This document shows, piece by piece, positions 47,185-57,680 of a stretch of 64,000 nt of DNA (position 1 is the stretch's first letter; each line of letters opens with the position of its first letter). Under the pieces are notes generated by a model. It made no database searches and was not told where the DNA came from. It worked only from the letters and a program-made list of their open reading frames with translations. The translations under genes were made by a program, and so were the position numbers. Origin of the DNA: Helicobacter cetorum MIT 99-5656 (GTDB lineage: Bacteria > Campylobacterota > Campylobacteria > Campylobacterales > Helicobacteraceae); contig NC_017735.1 of the NCBI RefSeq assembly GCF_000259275.1, positions 682,001 through 746,000 on the forward strand, read 5' to 3'.

Positions 47185-49386
47185 ATGAAGCACCTTATTA
47201 TTGTAGAATCCCCTGCAAAAGCCAAAACCATAAAGAATTTTTTAGACAAAAATTATGAAGTCATCGCTTCTAAAGGGCATGTGAGAGATTTATCCAAATT
47301 CGCTTTAGGAATCAAAATTGATGAAAAAGGTTTCACTCCTAATTACATCGTGGATAAAGACCATAAAGAGCTTGTCAAACACATTATAGAGCTTTCTAAA
47401 AAAGCAACAGCCACTTACATCGCCACCGATGAAGATAGAGAAGGCGAAGCCATAGGCTATCACATAGCTTGCTTAATTGGGGGCGAATTAGAGAGCTATC
47501 CTAGAATTGTCTTTCATGAGATTACTAAAAATGCGATTTTAAACGCCCTAGAAAACCCACGCCAAATTGATATGGATAAGGTCAATGCCCAACAAGCCAG
47601 ACGCTTTTTAGACAGAATCGTAGGCTTTAAACTCAGCTCATTGATTGCATCAAAAATTAGCAAGGGTTTGAGTGCTGGAAGAGTCCAAAGTGCGGCCTTA
47701 AAGCTTGTGATTGACAGAGAGAGAGAAATTAATGCCTTTAAACCTTTAACCTATTTCACGCTAGACGCTTTGTTTGAGTCTAATTTAGAAGCTCAACTAA
47801 TTAGCTATAAGGGCAATAAGCTTAAAGCCCAAGAGCTTATAGACAAAGAGCAAGCGCTTGCTATAAAAAGCGAATTAGAAAAAGAAAATTACATCATTTC
47901 TAGCATTGTTAAAAAACCTAAAAAATCTTCTACCCCACCCCCTTTTATGACTTCCACCTTACAACAAAGTGCCTCAAGTCTTTTAGGCTTTTCGCCTACA
48001 AGAACGATGAGTATCGCTCAAAGATTGTATGAGGGGGTAGCAACCCCACAAGGCATTATGGGTGTTATCACTTATATGAGAACGGATAGCCTAAATATCG
48101 CCAAAGAGGCGATAGAAGAGGCTAGAGCCAAAATTCTAAAAGACTATGGCAATAACTACTTGCCCCCCAAAGCCAAAGTCTATACGAGCAAGAGTAAAAG
48201 CGCTCAAGAGGCACACGAGGCCATTAGACCCACTTCAATTTCTTTAGAACCAAACGCCTTAAAAGACTATCTCAAACCTGAAGAATTGAAACTCTACACG
48301 CTCATTTACAAGCGCTTTTTAGCCTCTCAAATGCAAGATGCCGAATTTGAAAGTCAAAGCGTGATTTTAGCTTGCGAAAAAGGCGAATTTAAAGCTAGTG
48401 GCAGGAAGCTCCTTTTTGATGGCTATTATAAAATCTTAGGCAATGATGATAAGGACAAATTGCTCCCTAATTTAAAAGAAAATGACCCCATTAAATTAGA
48501 AAAATTAGACAATAACACGCATGTTACAGAACCCCCCGCTCGCTATTCAGAGGCAAGTTTAATCAAAGTCTTAGAAAGCTTAGGCATAGGCAGACCTAGC
48601 ACTTATGCGCCTACTATTTCGCTTTTACAAAATAGAGATTACATCAAAGTAGAAAAAAAGCAAATCAGTGCTTTAGAGAGTGCGTTTAAAGTGATAGAAA
48701 TTTTAGAAAAGCATTTTGAAGAAATCGTGGATTCAAAATTCAGCGCCTCTTTAGAAGATGAGCTGGATAATATCGCTCAAAATAAAGCCAATTACCAACA
48801 AGTTTTAAAAGATTTTTACTATCCCTTTATGGATAAAATTGAAGCCGGAAAAAAGAACATCATCTCGCAAAAAGTCAGCGAAAAAACCGGCGAATTTTGC
48901 CCTAAATGCGGAGCAGAATTAGTCAAAAAGAGTAGCCGCTATGGAGAGTTTGTCGCTTGTAGTGCTTATCCTAAATGCAAATACATCAAGCAAGAAGAAA
49001 ATACAAGTGATGAAACCCCTAATCAAACATGCGAAAAATGTGGGGGGGAAATGGTGCAAAAATTTGGCAGAAACGGAGCGTTTTTAGCTTGTAACAACTA
49101 CCCTGAATGCAAAAACACCAAATCTTTAAAAAATGCCCCTAGTAGCCAAGAGATTTTAGAAGGCGTGAAATGCCCAGAATGCGGGGGTGATATTGCTTTA
49201 AAGCGTAGCAGAAAAGGCTCATTCTATGGGTGCAATAATTACCCTAAATGCAACTTTTTATCCAACCATAAGCCCATAAACAAGCGTTGTGAGAAATGCC
49301 ATTATTTAATGAGTGAAAGAGTCTATCGCAAGAAAAACGCCCAAGAATGTATCAAATGTAAAGAGCGAGTGTTTTTGGAAGAATAA
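47185..49386 (+). CDS. topA: DNA topoisomerase I
   Basis: Relaxes negative supercoils; 733 residues. The Toprim domain starts HLIIVESPAKAKTIKNFLDK with DEDREGEAIGYH near 93, and the active-site tyrosine is in GVITYMRTDSLN near residue 293. The C-terminal part has three four-cysteine zinc fingers (CPKCGAEL...CSAYPKC, CEKCGGEM...CNNYPEC, CPECGGDI...CNNYPKC) and a fourth, shorter one (CEKCHYLM...CIKC). Divergent from flaB. Stop overlaps the next gene's ATG by one base. Confidence 0.97.
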   Translation: MKHLIIVESPAKAKTIKNFLDKNYEVIASKGHVRDLSKFALGIKIDEKGFTPNYIVDKDHKELVKHIIELSKKATATYIATDEDREGEAIGYHIACLIGGELESYPRIVFHEITKNAILNALENPRQIDMDKVNAQQARRFLDRIVGFKLSSLIASKISKGLSAGRVQSAALKLVIDREREINAFKPLTYFTLDALFESNLEAQLISYKGNKLKAQELIDKEQALAIKSELEKENYIISSIVKKPKKSSTPPPFMTSTLQQSASSLLGFSPTRTMSIAQRLYEGVATPQGIMGVITYMRTDSLNIAKEAIEEARAKILKDYGNNYLPPKAKVYTSKSKSAQEAHEAIRPTSISLEPNALKDYLKPEELKLYTLIYKRFLASQMQDAEFESQSVILACEKGEFKASGRKLLFDGYYKILGNDDKDKLLPNLKENDPIKLEKLDNNTHVTEPPARYSEASLIKVLESLGIGRPSTYAPTISLLQNRDYIKVEKKQISALESAFKVIEILEKHFEEIVDSKFSASLEDELDNIAQNKANYQQVLKDFYYPFMDKIEAGKKNIISQKVSEKTGEFCPKCGAELVKKSSRYGEFVACSAYPKCKYIKQEENTSDETPNQTCEKCGGEMVQKFGRNGAFLACNNYPECKNTKSLKNAPSSQEILEGVKCPECGGDIALKRSRKGSFYGCNNYPKCNFLSNHKPINKRCEKCHYLMSERVYRKKNAQECIKCKERVFLEE

Positions 49387-50312
49387 TGACTAAAGAAACC
49401 TTACCCATAGTCTTTGGACCTGTGCTATCTAGGCGCTTTGGAAAGTCTCTAGGCATAGATTTATCGCCCTTTAAAAAGCAATGCAATTTTAATTGTATCT
49501 ATTGTGAACTAGGCAAGGCTAAAACTATGGAGAGCATGCAAAAAGTGCTAGAGCTTGAAACCTTAATCAATGCCGCTAAAAACGCTCTAAAAAAACTCAG
49601 CACCCCCATTGATGTTTTAACCATCACCGCTAATGGCGAACCGACTTTATACCCCCATTTGCTAGAGTTTATCCAAAATATCAAGCCTTTTTTAAAGGGC
49701 ATAAAAACGCTTATTTTAAGTAATGGCTCGTTATTTTATAACCCTAAAGTGCAACAAGCCTTGAAGGAATTTGACATCGTAAAATTTTCTTTAGATGCGA
49801 TAGATTTAAAGGCGTTTAAAAGAGTGGATAAACCCCATAATCACGATATTAATCTTATTTTACAAGGCATTTTTGATTTTTCTAAAAATTATCAAGGGCA
49901 ACTTGTAGCGGAAGTCTTGCTGATTAAAGGCGTGAATGATAGCTTGCATAATCTCAAGCTCATCGCTGAGTTTTTAAGAAAAATTAATGTTGCTAGAGTG
50001 GATTTAAGCACCATAGACAGACCATCAAGCTTTAATGCACCCAAATTAAGTGAAGATGAATTATTAGAATGCTCTCTAGTTTTTGAAGGGCTTTGTGTGA
50101 GCTTGCCTAAACGCACTACAAGTTATTATGAAAAACCCCTAACCTACAAAGAGCAAGACTTGCTTGCTTTTATCAAACGCCGACCCTTAAGCACAGAAGA
50201 AGCCCCTTTATTATTAGATAATCAAACTCTCCAAGCCCTTCAAAGCTTGTTAGAGAGCGAACAAATCGCTCTCAAAAAAGTCGGCTCTCTAGAATTTTAT
50301 TGTTTGATTTAG
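49386..50312 (+). CDS. radical SAM protein (HP0117-like)
   Basis: 308 residues with the radical SAM 4Fe-4S motif CNFNCIYCELG near residue 34 and the supporting TITANGEPTLYPHLLEFIQN region (about 78). The overall layout (GPVLSRRFGKSLGIDLSPFK at the N-terminus) fits the YfkAB/MoaA-like group of uncharacterised radical SAM proteins, some of which modify tRNA or peptides; no specific substrate can be given. Coupled to topA (1-bp overlap). Confidence 0.85.
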   Translation: MTKETLPIVFGPVLSRRFGKSLGIDLSPFKKQCNFNCIYCELGKAKTMESMQKVLELETLINAAKNALKKLSTPIDVLTITANGEPTLYPHLLEFIQNIKPFLKGIKTLILSNGSLFYNPKVQQALKEFDIVKFSLDAIDLKAFKRVDKPHNHDINLILQGIFDFSKNYQGQLVAEVLLIKGVNDSLHNLKLIAEFLRKINVARVDLSTIDRPSSFNAPKLSEDELLECSLVFEGLCVSLPKRTTSYYEKPLTYKEQDLLAFIKRRPLSTEEAPLLLDNQTLQALQSLLESEQIALKKVGSLEFYCLI

Positions 50313-50435
50313 GGTTTTTGTAACCAAATATTACTCTAAAGAAAACCAAAAGCTTTTTTATTTGATGATTTTTGCCTACAATAAAATTTCTTATTTAAAA
50401 TTTTAAATCCAATAAAATTAAAAAAGGAAATAAAT

Positions 50436-52019
50436 ATGAAAAAACATTATTTTTCTCTTGCACTCACTCTCTTACTAGGGCTTCATTTGAACGCTGAAGA
50501 AAATGGCTGGTATTCTAGCTTAGGGTATCAAATCGGAGAATCTAACCAGCAAATGAGCGTTAATCAAAAGGTCTTAGAAAGCCAACAACAACTCAAAAAG
50601 GTTTTAACTCAAGCTCAAAATTTAGCGAATGAAATGTCAGCTCCAAGCCCTACAACCCCCATAGTCAGTCAGGAGCAAATAAAGTTGCAAGGGAATATAA
50701 GCACCGAAGATGCCAACCGCAATATTTGGGGGAATAACCCCACTCAAGTAGCAGCTAGTAGCGTGCTACAGGCAGCGAATAATATCGCAACGACCTTCAA
50801 ACAAGATAGTCAAGGCACTAACCCATGGACAAAGCCTTCTAATACACACAACACGCTCTGTGATGTGGGGCAATCTAGCTGTAATGTGTTAGATGATTTA
50901 CAAGGCATTATTAATGGGGCAAGTGCGGAAAGAATATTGCCCCTTAAAACTGACTTACCCAAAGACAAAAGTAGCCCCCATTGGAACAATAGTGGTTCTA
51001 GCCCCTCTAGTGTGTATATTGATTATAGCATTACCAATATTGTTAATGCCGCACAAAGCTCCATACAAGCCATTACGCTCACCAGAGAAAATGAAAGCTT
51101 AGCAGACAAGCTTCCAACCGATATAACTAATAGCAATGTAAGTTCTGTTTATGACACACTCAACACTCTCATTTCTAACAATTCCAAAATCCACAACGCC
51201 AACATGAATGTGGGTAACGAGCTTAACTACATCGCTCAAAATGTGGATTACTTTGGCTTAGGGGGGTTTACAACTCAAGAAATTCAAAGTGGTGGTTCTG
51301 ATGCAAGGCTTGCTTCTTTGTGGTATCTACTCAATGGCAAACAGCCAGATTACAAGCAAGGTGTAGCTAATTATACGCCTTATGCTCAAGGGGGCTTTAT
51401 CAAAGAGCAAAACGCCCTAGCAAGTGCCTATCAAAATATCAATAAAAGCTCTCTTGCACTCTATAACGCCACCAAAAGTGCCGAAACAACTACAAATAGT
51501 GGGGTGCTAAATGGGGTGGGCTTTAGTATCGGCTACAAGCACTTCTTTGGAAAAAAGAAAGCTTGGGGGTTAAGGGTTTTGGGCTTTGTAGATTACAATC
51601 ACACTTATATTAAGGCAGATAATGACTACTTCAGCACTACAGCGAGTTTATTAACTTATGGCGGGGGAATAGACATTTTATATAACTTCATCAATGATAA
51701 AGAACTCAAAAATAAGAATAAGCTTTCTGTAGGGACTATGCTTGGTGTGGCATTTGGGCATTCTACTTGGCTTTCAACCTTACACGACAAACTTTCTAGC
51801 TATGGTAGTATCAACGCTACCAATTACCAACTTTTATGGAATTTTGGCATGCGTATCAATCTCGCCCATTATAAAAACCATCAATACAGAAATGCTAATG
51901 GTTTTGAATTGGGGATTAAAATCCCTAGCTTTAGCACCAATTACTACAACAACAATGGGACTAAGCTTAGCTACGGAAGGATTTTTAGCTTCTATTTCAA
52001 CTATGTGCATGCGTTTTAA
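50436..52019 (+). CDS. Hop-family outer membrane protein / adhesin, first of two
   Basis: 527 residues, signal peptide MKKHYFSLALTLLLGLHLNA, mature start EENGWYSSLGYQIGESNQQM typical of Hop proteins. The exposed domain (about 60-330) is of the SabA/BabA-like type, with paired cysteines in TLCDVGQSSCNVLDDL and the motif NIWGNNPTQVAASSVLQAAN. The C-terminal half is the barrel (VGFSIGYKHFFGKKKAWGLR) ending FYFNYVHAF. Probably a surface adhesin or porin. It is a tandem paralogue of the next gene and stands at a rearrangement boundary. Confidence 0.85.
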   Translation: MKKHYFSLALTLLLGLHLNAEENGWYSSLGYQIGESNQQMSVNQKVLESQQQLKKVLTQAQNLANEMSAPSPTTPIVSQEQIKLQGNISTEDANRNIWGNNPTQVAASSVLQAANNIATTFKQDSQGTNPWTKPSNTHNTLCDVGQSSCNVLDDLQGIINGASAERILPLKTDLPKDKSSPHWNNSGSSPSSVYIDYSITNIVNAAQSSIQAITLTRENESLADKLPTDITNSNVSSVYDTLNTLISNNSKIHNANMNVGNELNYIAQNVDYFGLGGFTTQEIQSGGSDARLASLWYLLNGKQPDYKQGVANYTPYAQGGFIKEQNALASAYQNINKSSLALYNATKSAETTTNSGVLNGVGFSIGYKHFFGKKKAWGLRVLGFVDYNHTYIKADNDYFSTTASLLTYGGGIDILYNFINDKELKNKNKLSVGTMLGVAFGHSTWLSTLHDKLSSYGSINATNYQLLWNFGMRINLAHYKNHQYRNANGFELGIKIPSFSTNYYNNNGTKLSYGRIFSFYFNYVHAF

Positions 52020-52217
52020 AAAAGCTCATTCAAAAAAGGAAAAATTTTCAAAAATCCAATGATTTCATGCTTTCTTTTATTTTTTAAGGGCGTTTTAACC
52101 CATTTTGGTTATTTTTTCTTTTAAAGCCCCTACAAAGCATCAATTCAACGCTACACAAACTCTTTTTAAATTAAAATTGTTATTTTTTTCAAGCCCTTTC
52201 TTTGTAGCCTATAGTTA

Positions 52218-52229
52218 CCCCCCCCCCCC
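52218..52229 (+). repeat. C12 tract between the two Hop genes
   Basis: Twelve C residues, 92-103 bp before the second Hop start. The 301-bp gap holds nothing else apart from a possible promoter (TATAATGG near 52282). Length variation here could change transcription or leader pairing. Confidence 0.65.
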
Positions 52230-52320
52230 TATTTTTAACCCATCTTTAATCATATGGTATTGTTTCGCACTCTTTTGACTATAATGGCATTTATTATTTG
52301 TATCTGTAAAGTGAGTTGTA

Positions 52321-53889
52321 ATGAAAAAATTGTCTCTCTGTTTATTAGTAGCTCTTGGCTTAAAGGCTGAAGAAAACGGCGTTTATTTTAGTTTGGGTTA
52401 TTTAGTGGGTGAAGTTAAGCAACAAATCAGTGTGGGCGAAAAAGCCCTAGAAGCCAAACAGCAACTTAGAAATGCCCTATCCCAAGCGATAGATTTGTCT
52501 CAAAAAATGGTTGCACCAAGCCCACGCAAAACAAACGGATGGTCACGCCAGCCTCCTGGTCATAGTGCAAATATTTGGGGAAATAACCCTACGCAAGTGG
52601 CGGCTAGTAGCGTGCTGCAAGCAGCAAACGATATAGCTTCTCTCAAACATGGGTCATCTTGGAGTGGCTATAGCACTAAAGCCACTAATTTGTGTGATAT
52701 AGGTTCAAATACCTGTGATGTGCTAAATGAATTGAAGCAAATTATTGCCCAAACTTCAAGTCAAATGACTTTGACAGATAATTTACAAGGTGATGTAGTA
52801 AAAAGAGAAAACAAAAACCATCAAACAACAACTTCATGGCAAAATCAAAACAATACAGAACCCACTTACGCAGGGATTAAAACCGGGATACAAAAAGTAG
52901 CAGAGAGTGCAAAAAATGCCATTGAAGCCATTACGCTTACTAGAGATAACGCTAAGCTTGCTAAAGACATTTTATCTAACCCCCAAGATGAAAATATCAG
53001 CACGCTTTATGACTCCCTTAGTCAAGTCGTTCATAATAACCAAGCCATCAATAACGCTAATACTGCGATAGGGAATGCATTAGATTACATCAACAAAAAC
53101 CTTTATTATGGTGGCTTAGGGGATTTTGCCTGCAGTGCTTTAAGCCCCACTTATACTAAACCAACAAATTACTATAGCGATGCAAGACTATCTTTTTTGA
53201 GTTGCTTGTTAAAAGGCACAACTCCAAACACACATAACTACCCTTACGCTCAAGGGGGCTTTGTCAAAGAGCAAAATGCCCTAGCAAGTGCGTTCAAAGG
53301 CATCAATAAAAGGGCATTAGTTTTTTATGATGTAAGAAAAAGTCCTGGCACTACCACCACAAGCGGGGCGTTAAATGGGGCGGGGCTTAGTTTAGGATAC
53401 AAGCATTTCTTTGGCAAAAGAAAAGCTATAGGGTTTAGATATTCTCTCTTTGTGGATTATAACTATGGCTCCATCGCTAGCAATACGACTGATTTTAATA
53501 GTGTCGTGAGTTTTTTAACCTATGGCTTTGATATGGACTTGCTCCTTAATTTTATTAACGATGAGCAACTAAGAAGCAAGAAAAAGCTCTCTATGGGGTT
53601 TATTGTAGGTGTGGGCGTAGGGGCTACCACCTTTGCTTCATCTTTGAAAGACAAGCTCACTGCTTTTGGTAAGCTCAAAGACCCTACGATATTTCAATTG
53701 CTAGGGAATTTTGGCGTGCGTTTGAATATCGCTCGCTATAAGGACAAGAAGTATAAGGGGGCTAATAGCTTTGAACTAGGGGCTAAAGTGCCAGCATTCA
53801 ATGTCAATTACTACAGCAATAATGACGGAAACAAATTGAGCTATAAAAGAGTAATGAGCTTTTATATCAACTATGCGTATGCGTTTTGA
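52321..53889 (+). CDS. Hop-family outer membrane protein / adhesin, second of two
   Basis: 522 residues with a short signal peptide (MKKLSLCLLVALGLKAEENG). It shares with the upstream gene NIWGNNPTQVAASSVLQAAN, PYAQGGFVKEQNALASAFKG and the barrel start LSLGYKHFFGKRKAIGFRYS, and ends MSFYINYAYAF. Paired cysteines NLCDIGSNTCDV and CSALSP...SCLL mark the exposed loops. Clear tandem duplication with divergence concentrated in the exposed middle, as expected under host or immune selection. No named Hop could be assigned. Confidence 0.85.
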   Translation: MKKLSLCLLVALGLKAEENGVYFSLGYLVGEVKQQISVGEKALEAKQQLRNALSQAIDLSQKMVAPSPRKTNGWSRQPPGHSANIWGNNPTQVAASSVLQAANDIASLKHGSSWSGYSTKATNLCDIGSNTCDVLNELKQIIAQTSSQMTLTDNLQGDVVKRENKNHQTTTSWQNQNNTEPTYAGIKTGIQKVAESAKNAIEAITLTRDNAKLAKDILSNPQDENISTLYDSLSQVVHNNQAINNANTAIGNALDYINKNLYYGGLGDFACSALSPTYTKPTNYYSDARLSFLSCLLKGTTPNTHNYPYAQGGFVKEQNALASAFKGINKRALVFYDVRKSPGTTTTSGALNGAGLSLGYKHFFGKRKAIGFRYSLFVDYNYGSIASNTTDFNSVVSFLTYGFDMDLLLNFINDEQLRSKKKLSMGFIVGVGVGATTFASSLKDKLTAFGKLKDPTIFQLLGNFGVRLNIARYKDKKYKGANSFELGAKVPAFNVNYYSNNDGNKLSYKRVMSFYINYAYAF

Positions 53890-53956
53890 TTTAAAGCCAT
53901 TAAAAATTAAAGCACGCCTTAGAACCCTAGAAACGAAAATACCTGTGAAAATTAAG

Positions 53957-53979
53957 AGGCATTTTGAGTTTAAATGCCT
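53957..53979 (+). terminator. hairpin after the second Hop gene
   Basis: AGGCATTT (53957-53964) pairs with AAATGCCT (53972-53979), 68 bp past the stop. It is followed by AT-rich DNA. The rest of the 380-bp gap to queH has a second hairpin (next entry) and no gene. Confidence 0.5.
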
Positions 53980-54000
53980 TGATTTAGTGCTACATCTATT

Positions 54001-54045
54001 AAAAGGCGTTTAAAAAACTCAAACAATAAAAGGGTTAACGCCTTT
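54001..54045. terminator. second hairpin with T-run, between Hop and queH
   Basis: AAAAGGCGTT (54001-54010) pairs with AACGCCTTTT (54036-54045) across a long AT-rich loop, and T residues continue. It could serve convergent transcripts from both sides. Confidence 0.45.
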
Positions 54046-54270
54046 TTAATTTCAAACCATTTATTGAAAATGCAAAAATACCTTAAATAAAAAGCACAAA
54101 ATCCAGCGGTGGTGTTTGTTTTTTTAGAATTTTTCAAATTCATTGTTAAAAATGTGAGATTATAGAAGTTTAAGAATAAAATCTAAAAAAAGCAAAATTT
54201 AAAATATTTTGACTAAGTTTGTAGGGATGGGTTAAGCTTTAAAACATTCAGACAATTTTTAGCTTGAAGT

Positions 54271-55371
54271 TTAAAGCAAGTAAAACACCTTTTCTTCTTG
54301 AAAAACGCTTTTAACTTCTACAAAAAGCGTTTTTTCTAAGCGTTCTTCTAACACGATAATAGGGTTAATACTCTCAGCCCCACTCACTAAAGCTCTTACA
54401 AACAACTCTTCTTCATAACTCAAGGGATTATGATTTAGCTCTTGTAAATTAGCGTAGTTTTTCATAATAAGCGTGTTTAAGCTTTCTAAAGTCAAAAACA
54501 AAGTTTCATCTCTTTGGCTATAGCCTAGTGCCACTTTCAGGCGGTGTGAGAATATCCATTTCAAATCATTAATTTTAACTTTTGATTTACTCTTAGAGCG
54601 AGCTAGTATATAGCACTTCAAGGGATTTGAGTTTTTAGAAAGCCACACACCCCCACTTAGTAGGCGATAAGCTAAAATGGTTTTTTGAGCTAAAGAAAGC
54701 TTATTATTCTTAGCCTTTTCTAATTCTTTGAAAGTTTGCGTCCTTTCTTCAATGCTTGCGGGTAAAACTTGGCGTTTTAAGGGCGAATAAAGCTCAAAGG
54801 GGCTTCTATTTTGAGATTCCTTTTGAATTTTTAGGGCGAATTGACACCCACAATAATTTTGTCTGTAAAGCTCATTCTCTCTCGCTAGGGCTTGCAAATT
54901 CAAATTTAATGTGCTTTGAAAATTTTCAAAATTATCGTTTTTAAACACAATAAACTCTAGGCCATGCTTTTTGGCAATATTTTGCCCCTTAGCGATGAGC
55001 TGATTAGGGTCTTTTTTAGGGCTTGTGAGTAAGGTTGTTGTGAATTGTTGTTGCCCCAACTCTTTGGCTTTTAAGGCTGTTGCTTCTAGGCGTAAATCAA
55101 AGCATTCAAAACACCGCTCGCTTTTCTCACCTAAAAGCTCCATACCCTTTGCTTTATCTAAAAATTTTTCTAATTCATAATCGCCCTCAATTAATTCAAT
55201 CTCTAGCATTTCACAAGTGCGTTTCACATCAGCTAAGCGCAACAAATATTCGCTGTAAGGGTGGATATTAGGGTTATAAAAAAACCCCAATATCTTTTCA
55301 TTAAGAAAAGCCTCCTTAGCTTTCTTTAAAAAATACAGATTATCTACGGAACAACAAATATGAATGAGCAT
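54271..55371 (-). CDS. queH: epoxyqueuosine reductase QueH (DUF208, HP0100-like)
   Basis: 366 residues. The QueH domain (about 1-180) has the metal and cluster cysteines in LIHICCSVDNLYFLKK (Cys6, Cys7), RCFECFDLRLEATALKAKEL and YCGCQFALKIQ. It performs the last step of queuosine synthesis in tRNA, the reduction of epoxyqueuosine. The C-terminal half (about 190-366) is a Helicobacter-type extension of unknown role. ATG overlaps the tlpA stop by one base. Confidence 0.88.
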   Translation of the reverse strand: MLIHICCSVDNLYFLKKAKEAFLNEKILGFFYNPNIHPYSEYLLRLADVKRTCEMLEIELIEGDYELEKFLDKAKGMELLGEKSERCFECFDLRLEATALKAKELGQQQFTTTLLTSPKKDPNQLIAKGQNIAKKHGLEFIVFKNDNFENFQSTLNLNLQALARENELYRQNYCGCQFALKIQKESQNRSPFELYSPLKRQVLPASIEERTQTFKELEKAKNNKLSLAQKTILAYRLLSGGVWLSKNSNPLKCYILARSKSKSKVKINDLKWIFSHRLKVALGYSQRDETLFLTLESLNTLIMKNYANLQELNHNPLSYEEELFVRALVSGAESINPIIVLEERLEKTLFVEVKSVFQEEKVFYLL

Positions 55372-57401
55372 TAGAACTGCTTTTTATTCACATCTTCTAA
55401 AATATCATTAGAAACTTTATCAATTTCATTACTAATAGCTAAAGAATCCGTAGCGATTTGTAAATTGCCTTCAGTAACTTGTCTTAGAGCTTCAATAGAA
55501 GTGTTGATTTCTTCCACCCCTTTGACTTGAGTTTTAATGCTTTCAGAAGTGTCTGAAATGCTTTGAACTAAGATGTTGATATTGGCTTCAATTTCGCTCA
55601 AGGATTTTTGAGTTCTTTCAGCAAGCTTTCGCACTTCATCAGCTACCACCGCAAAGCCCCTACCATGCTCGCCCGCTCGTGCGGCTTCAATAGCGGCATT
55701 GAGTGCAAGCAAATTGGTTTGGTCAGCAATGTCTCGTATCACTTCCACAATGCTCTTAATGTCTTGTCCTTGCTCAATCATGGCTTCACTTTGAGCGCTC
55801 ACGCTTTGAATGGAAGTTGTAATATTCTCTACTACATGTGAAGTTTCCATTAAGCTCGCATGTTGAGAGTTTGAAGCCTTCTCTAAATTCTCTACACATT
55901 CTTTTAGATTTGTGCTGTTTGTGGCTAAATCTTTCGCAAAATTAGATGAAGTTTCTAACATTTTTTGGATTTCTAATCCTAAGGTATTGGTTACTAATTC
56001 CACTCTTCCGCTTGCATTTTGTATCTTACCCCTAAAATCTAAGCTTGAATAACTTTCAAAGACTTTAAAGATACTTGGCATATGAGAACCCACGCTTTCT
56101 TGGAGATAATCCATAATACCATTTAATGCATCTCTTAGCTCTTTTAAATCAGGGCTTGCAGGATTAGCATTAATCCTTGCATTGAAATCTCCGCCCTTAA
56201 CCACTTCTACGACCTTAATGGTGTCTTGGACAGCTTGTCTGTCTTCTTGCATAGTTTTTTGAGTTTGTAAAATATTTTTATTAATCACGCCTTGCATACG
56301 CCCTAACTCATCATTAAACTTAGGCTCAACTAACCTAATATCACTAACTTGAGCTTGATTGTTTAATAATTTAAAGAAATTAGACAAGGTTCTAGAAACC
56401 ACTTCCAAACGACTACTTACAATCACACGCATTAAGAAAGTAATCGCCACAATCAAAGCCAGAACCATAATAATGCTAGCAACAATCACTACAAAACGCA
56501 CGGAACTAATCTGTGAATAAACCTTGTCTTTTTCCATTGTAAGAGCAATCGCCCAATTAAGACTATCTCTAGCGTTTCCAGCCTTTTCAAGCATGTTAAA
56601 GGCTTCAACAGCTAAATAATTATCCTTATGGCTAAAGGGGTCAAAATATTCCAATAATCCCCTAGAGCCACTTTCTTGAATAGAAATCACTTCTTGGGTT
56701 GCCCTAGGGGCATTTTTGTAAATTTCTGTAATGGATTTGTCTTGCAAACTCTTATTTGCACTTAATAACACTTTACCTTTAACACCGATTAAGAATAAAT
56801 CGCTTCTAGTTTTAGCAATTTCGTTACTAAAGCTATCAATAGAAACAAAAATCATTAAAACCCCTATGGCTTTTTGAGTACTCTCGCTTAATAGGGGCAA
56901 AAGAATATTAACCCCATAAACTTCCCTACCATTAGGCATTTTCTTATAGTAAGGCAAGCTTCGTGTGAGCTCTTTGGTTTGCATCGCTTTTTGCACTAAA
57001 GAGTTATTTCCTAATTCATGATTTTCAATAACCTTAATCATATCCGCATCTTGCAAAAGCATCACGCTTAAATCTTCTCTGTCTTTAAAAAACATGCTAA
57101 TTCCAGCCACATGGGCATTAGCCAAAATAAAATTTTTTAATAGTTTGATTTTAGTTTCTTTTTTAGTATCATCAGTAAGCATGTTTCTTACAATTCCCAT
57201 GCCAGTAAAGACAGTTCTAACGACCCCTTGAACTTCCTTGACTTTAATATGTAAGCTATCTTGCATAGCGTGCAAGGCATTTTCTTTTAAAATCTCTTTA
57301 ACCTTACTATTTAAAGAGACCCCTAGAATGCTAACGCATACAACGACAATTAACGCAACGCATAATATGATTTTATTACCGATATTTAAATCTTTAAACA
57401 A
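55371..57401 (-). CDS. tlpA: methyl-accepting chemotaxis protein TlpA
   Basis: 676 residues. First span (about 11-30), a large periplasmic dCache-like sensor (about 31-300) with the strand-rich [20 protein letters not shown] part, second span ([20 protein letters not shown]), HAMP and the signalling domain with [21 protein letters not shown]. pylori TlpA responds to arginine, bicarbonate and acid. An (AT)17 palindrome lies 49 bp upstream of the ATG. The neighbours queH and thrC match H. pylori HP0100 and HP0098. Confidence 0.9.
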   Translation of the reverse strand: MFKDLNIGNKIILCVALIVVVCVSILGVSLNSKVKEILKENALHAMQDSLHIKVKEVQGVVRTVFTGMGIVRNMLTDDTKKETKIKLLKNFILANAHVAGISMFFKDREDLSVMLLQDADMIKVIENHELGNNSLVQKAMQTKELTRSLPYYKKMPNGREVYGVNILLPLLSESTQKAIGVLMIFVSIDSFSNEIAKTRSDLFLIGVKGKVLLSANKSLQDKSITEIYKNAPRATQEVISIQESGSRGLLEYFDPFSHKDNYLAVEAFNMLEKAGNARDSLNWAIALTMEKDKVYSQISSVRFVVIVASIIMVLALIVAITFLMRVIVSSRLEVVSRTLSNFFKLLNNQAQVSDIRLVEPKFNDELGRMQGVINKNILQTQKTMQEDRQAVQDTIKVVEVVKGGDFNARINANPASPDLKELRDALNGIMDYLQESVGSHMPSIFKVFESYSSLDFRGKIQNASGRVELVTNTLGLEIQKMLETSSNFAKDLATNSTNLKECVENLEKASNSQHASLMETSHVVENITTSIQSVSAQSEAMIEQGQDIKSIVEVIRDIADQTNLLALNAAIEAARAGEHGRGFAVVADEVRKLAERTQKSLSEIEANINILVQSISDTSESIKTQVKGVEEINTSIEALRQVTEGNLQIATDSLAISNEIDKVSNDILEDVNKKQF

Positions 57402-57449
57402 AACATGACCTTGTTATAGTGAAATATCCCTCTGTCAAGCTCCATAAAA

Positions 57450-57495
<46 letters not shown>

Positions 57496-57680
57496 CATCA
57501 TAAGTATTCAATCTGACAAAAAAGACTTGGGATAAATTATAATCTTGCAAAATAAATCAAAAGTTAAACAGCTAGATTAATAATTTTTATTAAAAGATAA
57601 TTTTAATTTAAGTTTAAATTCGCCCTTTTAGGATATGCTACTATTTTAATAACTCAATGTTAGATATAAGGAAAAAATTA

